Part shown: positions 17,278 through 26,226 of the stretch, in pieces
How positions within the stretch are numbered: position 1 is the stretch's first letter
Layout of the letters: every line of letters begins with the position of its first letter
NCBI RefSeq assembly: GCF_001307315.1
Contig: NZ_LGUC01000001.1
Span: 248,001-312,000 of the forward strand
From: Halolamina pelagica
Lineage (GTDB): Archaea > Halobacteriota > Halobacteria > Halobacteriales > Haloferacaceae
Direction of reading: 5' to 3'
Length of the DNA: 64,000 nucleotides
Notes under the pieces: model-generated
Told to the model about the DNA's origin: nothing
What the model saw: only the letters and a program-made list of their open reading frames with translations
Database searches by the model: none
Program-made: the position numbers and the translations under genes

Positions 17278-18000
17278 ATGAGCAGGCTTCGCTTCGCGCT
17301 GCTGCACGCGGCCCACGGCGACGAGAACACCAGCCGGAACTTCCGGCGCGAGCTCGACGCCGACCTCGCCGAGTTCGAGGTGACCGAGGGCGAACTCCCC
17401 GCGGATCACGAGTTCGACGGCGTCGTCGTCACCGGCTCTCGCGCCTCGGTCTACTGGGACGAGGCGTGGATTCCGCCGCTGGTCGACTGGGTCGCCGAGG
17501 CTCACGAACGGGAGATCCCGATCCTGGGCGTCTGTTACGGCCACCAGGTGCTCGCGGAGGCGCTGGGCGGCCGCGTGGCGGGGATGGACGGGTTCGAGAT
17601 CGGCTACAACGAGATCGAGCGCCGGCCCGAGGCCGCCGACGACGCACTGCTCGATGGCCTGGGGGATTCGTTCCTCGCGTTCACCACCCACGGCGACACC
17701 GTCGTCGATCTGCCGCCCGAGGCCGAGCTGCTCGCGGAGAACGAACACGGCGTCCACGCGTTCCGCGCCGGCAACGCATGGGGCGTGCAGTTCCACCCAG
17801 AGTACGACATCGAGACCGCCCGCGAGGTGACAGAGGGGAAGCGTGACAGCCTCGACGACGGCCGCGTCGACGCCGTCCTCGACGACATCACGCCCGCGAA
17901 CTACGAGACGGCCTGCGAAGCCAAGCGGCTGTTCGAGAACTTCACGCAGTACGCCGAGCGCGTCGCCGCCTCGTTCGACGCCAACGAAGCCAGCGCGTAG
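17278..18000 (+). CDS. Class I glutamine amidotransferase domain protein
   Basis: This 240-residue protein has a complete GATase1 triad: nucleophile Cys in ILGVCYGHQVLAEAL, and His-x-Glu in GVQFHPEYD. An early VVVTGSRASVYWDEAWI matches the GMP synthase-like standalone group. It would release ammonia from glutamine for an unknown acceptor; no synthase subunit is adjacent. A TTTTCG box at about 17250-17255 sits roughly 26 bp before the ATG. Confidence 0.85.
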   Translation: MSRLRFALLHAAHGDENTSRNFRRELDADLAEFEVTEGELPADHEFDGVVVTGSRASVYWDEAWIPPLVDWVAEAHEREIPILGVCYGHQVLAEALGGRVAGMDGFEIGYNEIERRPEAADDALLDGLGDSFLAFTTHGDTVVDLPPEAELLAENEHGVHAFRAGNAWGVQFHPEYDIETAREVTEGKRDSLDDGRVDAVLDDITPANYETACEAKRLFENFTQYAERVAASFDANEASA

Positions 18001-18050
18001 CGACCCCGGGATAACGAACCGCTTTTGCCCCCTTGTACACGAGTACCACC

Positions 18051-19214
18051 ATGCTCGACTACGTCGGACTGGAGGCCGATCTCGACGAGGAGGAGCGGCT
18101 GATCCGTGACACCGCACGCCGCTTCGTCGAGGAGGAAGTGCGGGACGACATCGGCCAGCACTGGATCGACGGCACGTTCCCGACGGAGCTCATCTCCGAG
18201 ATGGGCGATCTCGGGTTCTACGCGCCCAATCTCGAGGGGTACGGCTCGCCGAACGTCTCCGAGACGGCGTACGGCCTGCTGATGCAGGAGCTGGAGGCGT
18301 GTGACTCGGGGCTGCGGTCGATGGCCTCCGTCCAGGGCGCGCTGGTGATGTACCCCATCCACGCGTTCGGGAGCGAGGAACAGAAGGAGCGCTGGCTGCC
18401 CGACCTCGGTGCGGGCGAGGCGGTCGGCTGCTTCGGGCTCACGGAGCCGGAACACGGCTCGAACCCCAGCGCGATGGAGACTCACGCCGTCAAAGACGAC
18501 GGCGAGTACGTGCTCAACGGCTCGAAGACGTGGATCACCAACTCCCCTATCGCCGACGTGGCGGTCGTCTGGGCGAAGGATCGCTCGGCCGACGGCAGCC
18601 CCGTCCGTGGGTTCCTCGTCGAGACGGATCGGGACGGCGTGACGACCAACAAGATCGACGAGAAGCTCTCGCTGCGGGCGTCGATCACCGGCGAGATCAG
18701 CCTGCAGGACGTGCGCGTCCCCGAGGACGCCGTCCTGCCGGGCGTGGAGGGGATGAAGGGCCCGCTCTCCTGTCTCACGCAGGCCCGCTACGGCATCGCC
18801 TGGGGCGCTATCGGCGCCGCACGGGACTGCTTCGAGACCGCCCGTGAGTACGCCACCGACCGCGAGCAGTTCGGCGGCCCCATCGCGCAGTTCCAGCTTC
18901 AGCAGCAGAAGCTGGCGGAGATGGCGACCCAGATCACCACCGCCCAGCTGCTCGCCTACCGACTCGCGGAGCTGAAAGAGCGCGGCGACCTCCGCCCCCA
19001 GCACGTCTCGATGGCCAAGCGCAACAACGTCCGCATGGCTCGCGAGCAGGCACCGGTCGCCCGCGAGATGCTCGGCGGCAACGGGATCGTCGCCGACCAC
19101 TCGCCGATGCGCCACATGGCGAACCTGGAGACGGTGTACACCTACGAGGGCACCCACGACATCCACACGCTCATCCTGGGCGAGGATCTGACGGGGATCC
19201 CGGCGTTCCAGTAG
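18051..19214 (+). CDS. Acyl-CoA dehydrogenase, glutaryl-CoA dehydrogenase-like
   Basis: This 387-residue FAD enzyme has the full family layout: the FAD-contacting segment GCFGLTEPEHGSNPSAMET, the middle beta domain (KTWITNSPIADVAVVWAKD), and the C-terminal helical domain (ARYGIAWGAIGAARDCFETA). The motif YEGTHDIHTLILGEDLTG places the catalytic Glu as in glutaryl-CoA dehydrogenases. It probably oxidises a dicarboxylyl- or short-chain acyl-CoA and passes electrons to ETF. The ATG is chosen over an upstream TTG because TTTTGC (18023-18028) lies 26 bp before it. Confidence 0.87.
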   Translation: MLDYVGLEADLDEEERLIRDTARRFVEEEVRDDIGQHWIDGTFPTELISEMGDLGFYAPNLEGYGSPNVSETAYGLLMQELEACDSGLRSMASVQGALVMYPIHAFGSEEQKERWLPDLGAGEAVGCFGLTEPEHGSNPSAMETHAVKDDGEYVLNGSKTWITNSPIADVAVVWAKDRSADGSPVRGFLVETDRDGVTTNKIDEKLSLRASITGEISLQDVRVPEDAVLPGVEGMKGPLSCLTQARYGIAWGAIGAARDCFETAREYATDREQFGGPIAQFQLQQQKLAEMATQITTAQLLAYRLAELKERGDLRPQHVSMAKRNNVRMAREQAPVAREMLGGNGIVADHSPMRHMANLETVYTYEGTHDIHTLILGEDLTGIPAFQ

Positions 19215-19334
19215 GTCGCGACGAATCGGTACGTTTTTCCTACAGTTTCCCGACGTTCCGTTCGTCTTCTCCCGGCCGTAGCTGCAGCACCGCGCTGGGC
19301 ACGGCCGGCTGTCGCCCGTCACGCGACGTTCACC

Positions 19335-20294
19335 ATGTCCGAAACTGCCGTTCACGACGCGCTGTCGGCCCACACCGACGAGTACGGTGTCGTTCGCGAA
19401 CTGCACCGCGTCCGCCCGCACGCCACCTACGAGGTCCGGTTCCGGGGCGAGCGGGCGATCTGTAAAGTCGAGACCCACCCCGAAGCCGAACTCGGTCGCG
19501 AAGCGGCGGCGATGCGATACGTCGCCGCGGCGACGAGCGTCCACGTCCCCGAACTGCTCGCGATCGGCGACGGCCACTACGTCGCGCGCTGGTGTGACGC
19601 CGTCCCGGACGACACACCGACCCGCGACGGGGCGCGAATCCGCGCGCTCGGCCGCGGGCTGGCGACGCTCCACGCCGAGACGGCCGAGATCGGGTGGCCC
19701 GGCCGGCTTCGCCCGGCGACCGCCGTCGAAGATCCGACGACGCCCCCAGTCGACGCCGACCCGCGGTGGGGTGACACGCTGCTCGCGCTGCTGGAGCAGC
19801 GCCAGCAGTTCCTCGAGGGCGTCGGCTACGGCGATCTCGCGGGGGACGTGCTGGGGTGGGTGCGCGAGAACCGCGACCTGTTCGACGCCGCCGGCGACAC
19901 GGTGTTGTGTCACGGGAACTACTTCGGGGAGCACGTCGGCCTCGACCCGGAGGCCGGATCGGTCACCACCGTCATCGACTTCGAACACGCGCTCGCAGCG
20001 CCGGCGGAGTGGGACTACTTGCGGACCGTGCTCCCCCTGTTCGGCCCGGGCGCCGACCACGACGTGCCGGAGGCGGCCTTCCGCGAGGCGTACGAATCGG
20101 TCCGGCCGCTCCCCGCCGGGTTCGATCAGCGCCGTGACGCGCTGACGCTGTGTAACGGGCTCTCGTACCTCCGGTCGCTGCATCTCCAGCGCGGCGATCA
20201 GGACCCCCTCACGCTGTCGCCCGACATGGACGCCGCCTGGCCGAATCAGTACGGGGCCGTCTCGCGTCGCTGGAAGACCAAAAGCACGGTCTAA
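19335..20294 (+). CDS. APH-family phosphotransferase (aminoglycoside/choline kinase-like)
   Basis: This 319-residue kinase-fold protein has an N-lobe Lys (RAICKVETHPE), the catalytic loop DTVLCHGNYFGEHVGLD (Asp of the usual HGD is replaced by Asn) and the metal-binding VIDFEHA. The small-molecule or protein substrate is unknown. The HGN change at the catalytic base may lower or alter activity. It stands between acd and a small acidic gene with no obvious operon partner. Confidence 0.78.
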   Translation: MSETAVHDALSAHTDEYGVVRELHRVRPHATYEVRFRGERAICKVETHPEAELGREAAAMRYVAAATSVHVPELLAIGDGHYVARWCDAVPDDTPTRDGARIRALGRGLATLHAETAEIGWPGRLRPATAVEDPTTPPVDADPRWGDTLLALLEQRQQFLEGVGYGDLAGDVLGWVRENRDLFDAAGDTVLCHGNYFGEHVGLDPEAGSVTTVIDFEHALAAPAEWDYLRTVLPLFGPGADHDVPEAAFREAYESVRPLPAGFDQRRDALTLCNGLSYLRSLHLQRGDQDPLTLSPDMDAAWPNQYGAVSRRWKTKSTV

Positions 20295-20342
20295 CCGATG
20301 CGTAACTATACCCGTCTGGACGAAAGAGAGTCGACAAGGCCG

Positions 20343-20702
20343 ATGGCCGACCCGAAACACGACGACGGTGCCCGCCTCGATCTCGGCGACGAGGAACAGT
20401 GGGTCCTCCATGCAGCCCTCCTACAGTATCTCGACGAACGGACGGACGAGGCGACCGAATCGACGCCCGACGACCACGGCTTCCCTGACCCGCCGGCGGG
20501 TGAGGACGAACCGCCCGCCGGCGAGAAGTCTGCGGCCGCGATCGACCTGCTCGACGCGCTCGAGGGCGAGGAGCCGCTCCGGCTCGACCGCGAGGCGCTG
20601 CTGCTCGTCAGGGAACTGCTCTCGGAGTATCTCGCCGGCGCGCCGCTGCGGGACCGCGCGACCTGCCGGAGCGTGCTGGCGGCGGTTCGCGACGAGCTAT
20701 AG
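20343..20702 (+). CDS. Conserved haloarchaeal small acidic protein
   Basis: This 119-residue protein has a helical N-terminus (EEQWVLHAALLQYLDE), an acidic Pro-rich linker and a helical C-terminus (REALLLVRELLSEYLAGAPLRDRATCRSVLAAV). It is probably a small helical bundle; the role is unknown. An in-frame ATG at 20298 is disfavoured because the TATA-like AACTATACC (20303-20311) would fall inside that longer version. The 3' end overlaps the convergent DCC gene by six bases. Confidence 0.6.
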   Translation: MADPKHDDGARLDLGDEEQWVLHAALLQYLDERTDEATESTPDDHGFPDPPAGEDEPPAGEKSAAAIDLLDALEGEEPLRLDREALLLVRELLSEYLAGAPLRDRATCRSVLAAVRDEL

Positions 20703-21053
20703 CGACCCCCGGCTGACGAATTTTCCCCACCAGGCCCGGCGGTTCGCCCCCCACCGGTAGCACCACTCGCGCAGCCGGTCGTAGCCCGGAACCCGCTCCA
20801 GCAGCCAGAACACCGGTACGAACAGGACAGTCATCCGGATCAGCACGCCCTGGACGGCGGCGCCGGCGGAGTAGACGGCATCGTCGGTCAACAGGTGCGT
20901 CGACTCCCGCCAGTCCTCGGGCAGGCGAGCCTTCTGGTCGGGCGAGAGCGCCGAGAACGCGACCGGCTCAACGTCGCCGTAGCGCGCGCCGACGGCCGCA
21001 CACCACGTACAGAACCCGCAGTCGTCGTCGTACACCAGCCGCGGCTTGGCCAT
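20697..21053 (-). CDS. DCC-family thiol-disulfide oxidoreductase (DUF393)
   Basis: This 118-residue protein contains the family signature LVYDDDCGFCTWCA near residue 6, with a CxxC dithiol and the initial Asp residues that name the DCC family. A hydrophobic stretch MTVLFVPVFWLLERVP suggests membrane association. It is predicted to take part in thiol redox chemistry; partners are unknown. It is convergent and slightly overlapping with the gene upstream. Confidence 0.82.
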   Translation of the reverse strand: MAKPRLVYDDDCGFCTWCAAVGARYGDVEPVAFSALSPDQKARLPEDWRESTHLLTDDAVYSAGAAVQGVLIRMTVLFVPVFWLLERVPGYDRLREWCYRWGANRRAWWGKFVSRGSL

Positions 21054-21181
21054 ACAGACGGTAGGGCGGCCTCGGGTTTTGGCTTTGCGGCGCCCACAGA
21101 GTCGGCGGGCGCCCGCACTCGCCCCGAACCGGCCCGGTGCCCGGCCCGTTTAAGCCGCCGGCGCCCCAACCGTTGGGTACG

Positions 21182-21339
21182 ATGCCCGCCACGAAGGAGG
21201 TCAAGTGTACGAGCGACGACTGCGAGCTCGACATGTTCGAGAACCACTACACGTACGACATCGCCGACGACCACTCCGTCGCGGATCTCTCGTGTCCGCT
21301 GTGTGGGGGACTGACTGCCTGGAGGAGATCGAACTATGA
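21182..21339 (+). CDS. Small zinc-ribbon protein; frame break
   Basis: The frame reads MPATKEVKCTSDDCELDMF and then SCPLCGG. After the G5 run at 21305-21309 one added G continues with TDCLEEIEL and a stop. This gives 52 residues with four zinc-type CxxxxC/CxxC cysteines. The corrected stop TGA overlaps the ATG of the Hsp20 gene, strengthening the correction. A TTTAA box near 21150-21154 lies about 28-32 bp before the ATG. It is a typical haloarchaeal micro-zinc-finger protein of unknown role. Confidence 0.72.
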
Positions 21340-21794
21340 CGAAACTCAGTGATATCGGCGGGTCGGCCGTCGACGCGGTGATGGAGCGGGTCGGCCGCGG
21401 CGTGAGCCGCGTCCAGGAGCGCAAACCGCTGCCGTACGACCTGCTGGAGAGCGAGGACGCCTACCTCGTCGTGTTCGACGCCCCCGGCGTCGAGCCCTCC
21501 GACGTGCAGGTGCGGTTCGTCGACGGCGAGGTACAGGTGCGGGCCGATCGCTTCCGGTCGTTCCACGAATCGTTCGAGACGCGGTTCCCCGGCCGCGGGC
21601 TGGCGCTCTCAGGGCGGGCACGCATTCCGCCGGACGCCGTCGTCGACGCCGGCGGCGCCGAGGCGACACTGACCGAGAACGGGACGCTCGAGGTCCGCAT
21701 CCCCAAGGAGGCAGACGCCACCGACGTGCCGCTCGACGCCGAAGGGGCGGACGAAACCGAAAGCGAGCAGTCTCCCGAAGAGGACGAGGCGTAG
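21336..21794 (+). CDS. Hsp20/alpha-crystallin family small heat shock protein
   Basis: This 152-residue protein has a central alpha-crystallin domain: DAYLVVFDAPGVEPSDVQVRF, then ARIPPDAVVDAGGAEATLTENGTLEVRIPK. A glutamate-rich tail follows. It lacks the clear C-terminal I-x-I tripeptide, so oligomer assembly may differ from classical sHSPs. It probably holds unfolding proteins. It is coupled by ATGA overlap to the upstream zinc-ribbon gene. Confidence 0.83.
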   Translation: MTKLSDIGGSAVDAVMERVGRGVSRVQERKPLPYDLLESEDAYLVVFDAPGVEPSDVQVRFVDGEVQVRADRFRSFHESFETRFPGRGLALSGRARIPPDAVVDAGGAEATLTENGTLEVRIPKEADATDVPLDAEGADETESEQSPEEDEA

Positions 21795-21795
21795 G

Positions 21796-22935
21796 CTACA
21801 GCGACATCCCTTCTTCGACGGCGAACTCGGGCACGCCCTCGAACCGCCCGGGGGCGTACGCCTCGATCGGCTCACGCTCCCCGAGCACCTGCTCCGCGAG
21901 CGCCTCACCCGTCGCCGGCGCGCGGAGGAACCCGTGGCCGTGCCAGCCGGTCGCGACGTAGAGATCGGACTCCACCTCGCCCAGCAGCGGCTCGCCGTCG
22001 GGCGTCGCCGTCGCGATCCCGGCCCAGGCGGCGTCGGCGCCGGCGTCGTGGGCGGTCCGGTTCGCGACGGCATCGAGCGCGCCGTCGACGAACCAGTCGT
22101 CGCCGCCGGGCTCCCAGCCGTCCGGGTCACACTCCTCGGGGACGGTGCCGTCGCCCGCGAGCAGGCCCGCCGGATGCGGGCGGAAGTAGACGCCGGCGTC
22201 GGCGTCGTGCACCATCGGCCCCTCGTAGTCGGCGCCGGCGACGAGCGCCTGCACGCGGTACGGTTTGAGCGGGAGCCGGATCCCCGTCGGCGCCAGCAGA
22301 CGCTTGGTCCAGCCGCCGCCGGCGACGACGACGGCGTCGAAGCGCTCGCCGTCCACGCGGGGCCCGTCGCCGCGGTGGGAGATGCCGGCTTCGACGCCCG
22401 TCCAGCAGTCGACGCCGGCGTCGCGTGCGCGGTCGGCCATGGCCGCGACGTACGCGCCCGGCCCGGGCGTCGCGTAGGCGGCGCGCTCGGTCACGGCCGC
22501 GAGGCCGACGCCAGCAAAGTCGAGCGCGGGGAAGCGATCGGCGATCGACGCCGGGTCGTGGCAGGCCACGTCGACGCCGTGCTCCCCGGCGGCGGCCACC
22601 GTCTCGCGCAGTGTGGCTTGTTTGTCGGCGGCGTCGGCGCCGACGAGGGTGACCTGCGGCGTCGGTTCGACGGTGAACCGGTGGTCGCGCTCGCTCAGCC
22701 ACTCGAAGCGGTCGAGCGCCCGGCTCGCGATCTCGGCGCCGACGGCGTCGGTCGGGCGGGGCGCGAGCACGCCCGCCGCGCGGTGGGAACTCCCCTCGAC
22801 CCGATCCCGGGGGCGGGTTCTGGTGTCGCCCAGTTGCTCGTCGCGCTCGTAGAGGCGCACGTCGGCGCCGCCCTGTGCGAGGTCGTGAGCCGCGGTGACG
22901 CCGACGGCACCGCCGCCGACGACGGCTACGCGCAT
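21796..22935 (-). CDS. FAD-dependent oxidoreductase, DAO (glycine/D-amino acid oxidase) family
   Basis: This 379-residue protein begins with the FAD dinucleotide-binding motif VAVVGGGAVGVTAAHDLAQGG followed by acidic RLYERDEQ. It ends with the DAO C-terminal segment (PDGEPLLGEVESDLYVATGWHGHGFLRAPATGEALAEQV). The family oxidises amine or amino acid substrates such as glycine, sarcosine or D-amino acids; the substrate here is unknown. Its stop lies one base after that of the convergent Hsp20 gene. An array of short tandem repeats lies upstream. Confidence 0.85.
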   Translation of the reverse strand: MRVAVVGGGAVGVTAAHDLAQGGADVRLYERDEQLGDTRTRPRDRVEGSSHRAAGVLAPRPTDAVGAEIASRALDRFEWLSERDHRFTVEPTPQVTLVGADAADKQATLRETVAAAGEHGVDVACHDPASIADRFPALDFAGVGLAAVTERAAYATPGPGAYVAAMADRARDAGVDCWTGVEAGISHRGDGPRVDGERFDAVVVAGGGWTKRLLAPTGIRLPLKPYRVQALVAGADYEGPMVHDADAGVYFRPHPAGLLAGDGTVPEECDPDGWEPGGDDWFVDGALDAVANRTAHDAGADAAWAGIATATPDGEPLLGEVESDLYVATGWHGHGFLRAPATGEALAEQVLGEREPIEAYAPGRFEGVPEFAVEEGMSL

Positions 22936-23022
22936 CGACGCACCCGCCGCTCGGGGCGTGGCTGGTGGCTGTCAACGGATCGGTCCATACCCCGTCTTCG
23001 GTCCCAGCCACTTAGCCGTCAC

Positions 23023-23097
23023 CGCTGATGGCGTTGTGGCTGATCGCCGGACGCTGATGGCGTTGTGGCTGGCCGCCGGACGCTGATGGCGTTGTGA
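23023..23097. repeat. 29-bp tandem repeat, about 2.6 copies
   Basis: Copies begin at 23023, 23052 and 23081 with the shared core CGCTGATGGCGTTGTGGCTG. The first two units differ at a single position (GATC/GGCC region) and the third is truncated. The array lies about 90-160 bp upstream of the FAD oxidoreductase ATG and beyond the end of rpap3. There is no spacer structure, so it is not CRISPR. Confidence 0.85.
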
Positions 23098-23111
23098 CTG
23101 CCCAGCGGGTG

Positions 23112-23130
23112 AAAAACGACCCGGGCCCGG
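23112..23130 (-). terminator. Intrinsic terminator of the rpa3-rpap3 operon
   Basis: On the minus strand a perfect palindrome CCGGGCCCGG (23121-23130) is followed by GTCG and five T residues (23116-23112). It lies about 25 bp after the rpap3 stop, so it is well placed to end the operon transcript. Confidence 0.55.
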
Positions 23131-23154
23131 CCACGGGGCGGCGGGAAGCGCCGA

Positions 23155-23759
23155 CTACGCGGTCGGTTCGGCCTGCTCGTCGGCCTCGCCGTCCTCGTCC
23201 ATCCCGCGGAGCGCCTCGACGGCGGCCTCGCGGTAGCGCTCGGGGTCGGCGTCGTAGCGATCCGCGGCCATCCGGGCGTACTCGTTCCCTTCGTCCTCGA
23301 AGGCGGCGACGCGTTCGACCGTGCGTTCGGCAGTCTCGACGACCCAGCGGTCACGGGTCGCGGCGTCGACGACGGTGATCGACTCGGGGCGAACCGAGAC
23401 GTTCACGTTCCCGTCGTCGGTCTCGTACGTTCGCGGTTTGCCGACGACGGCGACGTAGGCAGGCGGTTCGAGATCACGCAGCGTGGAAGCGGCCTCGGGC
23501 TGGTACTGGCCGGCATAGACGAAGAACGTCCCCGTCGGGTCGACGATGCGACCCCGCCAGTACTCGTTGTCCTCGCCGATGTCCTCCTTCTCGGTCAGGG
23601 TGCCGACGAAGAACACGCGGTTGGCCTTCTCCCCGTCGGGAGCAGCTGGTAGGCCGGGGCGCGCTCGTCGTCGGACTCCTTGAAGGTGTGGCTCGCGTCG
23701 TTGAACTCGGTGGCGAAGGCGCGGCGCGCGACTTCGCGCATGGGGGCGTTTGCGGACAT
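23155..23759 (-). CDS. rpap3: RPA-associated OB-fold protein (Rpap3-like); frame break
   Basis: The N-terminus MSANAPMREVARRAFATEF through AYQLLPTG and the continuation EKANRVFFVGTLTEKED lie in different frames. One added base in the C4 run at 23631-23634 joins them into 201 residues. The core is an OB fold (WRGRIVDPTGTFFVYAGQY, YVAVVGKPRTY) and the C-terminal 80 residues are helical. In haloarchaea such COG3390-type proteins are partners of RPA; this one follows the rpa gene with no gap. It ends before a clear terminator. Confidence 0.78.
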
Positions 23760-24689
23760 TTAGATCGACCTCGCTTTGATCAGCGCACTCTCCGGATCGA
23801 CCGCACTGTCCAGGCGCTCGAACGCGTCGACGAGCACGTAGCGCCCGAAGACGGGGCCGGACACCTCGAAGTAGTGACCCAGCAGGTCGCCCTGCATCTC
23901 CTCGACGACGACGGTCGTGTCGAGGGCGTCGGTGGCCATCTGCTTGGCCTCCTCCAGGTCGATCCCAGTCAGTTCCTCGGTCGTCTCCTTGTCGAAGATG
24001 ACCTCGTGGACCTCGTGGCCGTCGTCCAGTACGGCCTTGATCCGGAGGTCGAACTCGCCGTCGACCTGTCCGTGCTCGGAACAGCGACCGTTCTGGAGCA
24101 CGCGGGTGCAGTCGTCCTCGGGGCAGCGCTTGATCAGCCCGGAGCCGGACTGCACGTCGACCAGCGCGCCCTCGACGGAGACGGCGTCGTCGCCGACCTC
24201 GACCTCCTCGTCGAGTTCGGTGATCGTGGTCGTCTTGTTGAGTTTGACCGAGAAGCTCCCCTCGTACTCGTCGGTGACGACGTTCGAGAGGGCGTAGCTG
24301 GCGCCCTCCTCGAGTTCGGGGAGGTCCGAGGTGTCGAACGCGACGAACTTCATCGTCCCGCTCTCGTCGCCCAGCAGGCCCACCTGTGCGATGGACTCGT
24401 GGCCGGGCTCCCAGAGGTCGGCGACCTTCACGCGAAGGTCGATCCACTGTTCGTCCTCGTCGATCTCGCCCAGCTGGACGAGCTCGCTGTCGGCGCTTCC
24501 GAGCTCGTCCCGTTCGAGGTCGGCCTCGTCGAGATACTGGCTCTCGACGCTGCGACGGGCCTCGTCGAGGGGGACGCGGTACTCCTCCACCAGGGTTTCG
24601 AGGCGCTCCTCGACGTCCGCCTGGCTGATGTCTAGATGGTCCGAGAACTGTTCGGCTATCGCCGCTGCGTGTGACTCGAGTTCGCTCAT
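23760..24689 (-). CDS. rpa3: Single-stranded DNA-binding protein, replication protein A (Rpa3-like)
   Basis: This 309-residue protein has an N-terminal helical region, an OB fold (VKVADLWEPGHESIAQVGLLGDESG and onward), a zinc-finger segment CPEDDCTRVLQNGRCSEHG near residue 188 and a second beta-rich region. The length and the immediate Rpap partner match the Rpa3-Rpap3 operon described in Haloferax. It coats ssDNA in replication and repair. A TATA-like GTTAAATACC on the minus strand (about 24747-24756) gives a leader of about 35 nt. Confidence 0.85.
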   Translation of the reverse strand: MSELESHAAAIAEQFSDHLDISQADVEERLETLVEEYRVPLDEARRSVESQYLDEADLERDELGSADSELVQLGEIDEDEQWIDLRVKVADLWEPGHESIAQVGLLGDESGTMKFVAFDTSDLPELEEGASYALSNVVTDEYEGSFSVKLNKTTTITELDEEVEVGDDAVSVEGALVDVQSGSGLIKRCPEDDCTRVLQNGRCSEHGQVDGEFDLRIKAVLDDGHEVHEVIFDKETTEELTGIDLEEAKQMATDALDTTVVVEEMQGDLLGHYFEVSGPVFGRYVLVDAFERLDSAVDPESALIKARSI

Positions 24690-24881
24690 GGGTGCCTGCC
24701 TCCGCCTGTGTTTCGTTGGGAGGCGTACGCTAGTTGGTTCCTTACGGTATTTAACATTCCGCCACCGAGGTGGAACTGAAACCCCACGCGAGCGGGGCGT
24801 CGGCGCGGCGGAACGTCAACGCGGCGGATCGTCGACGCGCCGGGGCGACGCCTCTTTGGGTCCGGGCCGCTACGTCCGGGC

Positions 24882-25160
24882 ATGGACGACCGCCTCGAAC
24901 GGTTTATCCGGACCAAACTCCGGAACGCCGGCAAGCAGTTCGAGGAGGCCCGCGAGGCGTACGAGACAGGCCGCGCACCCGCCGCGTTCGATCTCCCGAC
25001 CGACGAGGCGGGCCGGGCGAAGCTCGTCTGTCGCCGCCACGCCGACCGCCGGGCGGTGGCAGTCGACGCCGAGGGACGGCCGGCCTGCTTCGACGCCGAC
25101 CATCCCGACTGCCGGGGCTGTGCCGAGGACGTGCGCGAGGGCGTCGTCGAGACGTGGTGA
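24882..25160 (+). CDS. Conserved haloarchaeal small cysteine-containing protein
   Basis: This 92-residue protein begins with a basic helix (RLERFIRTKLRNAGKQFEEAREAYETGR). It then has cysteines in LVCRRHADRRAV, PACFDADHPDCRGCAED that could bind zinc. No function is known. CTCTTTGGG at 24850-24858 is spaced as a promoter for a leaderless ATG. It is transcribed toward the sugar nucleotidyltransferase 40 bp downstream. Confidence 0.6.
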   Translation: MDDRLERFIRTKLRNAGKQFEEAREAYETGRAPAAFDLPTDEAGRAKLVCRRHADRRAVAVDAEGRPACFDADHPDCRGCAEDVREGVVETW

Positions 25161-25199
25161 GACCCCGGGGTTGAACACCGTCGGGCGTCACGTCCGGGT

Positions 25200-26225
25200 G
25201 TGAAAACCGTCGCGCTCGTGCTCGCGGGCGGCATCGGCTCGCGACTCTACCCGGCTAGCCGGTCCGACCGGCCGAAGCAATTCCTCCCGATCGGCGGTGA
25301 CCGCTCGCTGCTCGCCCGGACCGTCGATCGCGCTGGCTTCGCCGACGAGACCGTCGTCGCCACGCGGCCGCGCTTCGCCGACGAGATCGACGAGCACGCG
25401 CCCGACGCCGACGTGCTGGTCGAACCCGACGGCAAAGACACCGGCCCGGCGCTGACGTACGCGACCCACCGTATTCGGGAGACGTATCGGGACACCGACG
25501 AGCCGCTCGTGATCGTCGCTCTCCCGAGCGATCACCACGTCGGCGACGACGCCACGTTCCGGGAAACCATGATCGCCGGCGCCCGCGTCGCCGCCGAGAC
25601 CGATCGCCTCGTCACGTTCGGCGTCACGCCCGACCGGCCAGAAACCGGCTACGGCTACGTCGAGCCCGGTGGAGCAGGGGACGCCGCCGGCGTCGAGTTC
25701 CACGAGGTCGCGACGTTCCACGAGAAGCCCGACGCCGAGACCGCCCGGGCGTACGTCGACGCGGGCTACCGATGGAACAGCGGGATGTTCGCGTGGACGC
25801 CCGAGCGCTTCCTCGACGCCGCCGCGGACTCCTCGCTCGCGCCGCTGGTCGACGCGCTGGCGGCGGGCGATCCCGAATCGGGGTTCGACGCGGTCGAACC
25901 GGTCTCCGTCGACTACGCGGTGTTCGAGGGCGCCGAGCGCGTCGCCGTCGTCGCCGCCGACTTCGCCTGGGACGATCTCGGATCGTGGGACGCGCTCGAT
26001 CGCGTGCTGGCGGCCGACGACGACGGCACCGTCGCGATCGGAGAGTACGCTGCCGTCGACGCCGCGGACAACGTGATCGCGAGCGACGGGAAACACGTCT
26101 CGCTGGTCGGCGTCTCTGGACTGGCGGTCGTCGCCTACGACGATCACGTGCTGGTAGTGCCGAAAGACGAGGCCCAGCGCGTGCGGGAACTCGTCTCCCT
26201 GCTTGCGGATCGCGACGCGTTCTGA
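25200..26225 (+). CDS. Mannose-1-phosphate guanylyltransferase
   Basis: This 341-residue nucleotidyltransferase has the signature LAGGIGSRLYPASRSDRPKQFLPIGG at residues 8-33, ALPSDHH and RWNSGMFAWTPERFL. It lacks the C-terminal phosphomannose isomerase domain of bifunctional bacterial enzymes. It is predicted to make GDP-mannose for glycans of S-layer glycoprotein or lipids, which fits the AglD-like gene elsewhere in the window. It starts at GTG. Confidence 0.85.
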   Translation: MKTVALVLAGGIGSRLYPASRSDRPKQFLPIGGDRSLLARTVDRAGFADETVVATRPRFADEIDEHAPDADVLVEPDGKDTGPALTYATHRIRETYRDTDEPLVIVALPSDHHVGDDATFRETMIAGARVAAETDRLVTFGVTPDRPETGYGYVEPGGAGDAAGVEFHEVATFHEKPDAETARAYVDAGYRWNSGMFAWTPERFLDAAADSSLAPLVDALAAGDPESGFDAVEPVSVDYAVFEGAERVAVVAADFAWDDLGSWDALDRVLAADDDGTVAIGEYAAVDAADNVIASDGKHVSLVGVSGLAVVAYDDHVLVVPKDEAQRVRELVSLLADRDAF

Positions 26226-26226
26226 C

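Noticed and set aside
20298-20342. Longer N-terminus of the small acidic protein
   Set aside because: The likely TATA box lies inside it.
23023-23097. Tandem repeat as a CRISPR array
   Set aside because: Units are contiguous with no spacers and fewer than three copies; no cas operon is present.
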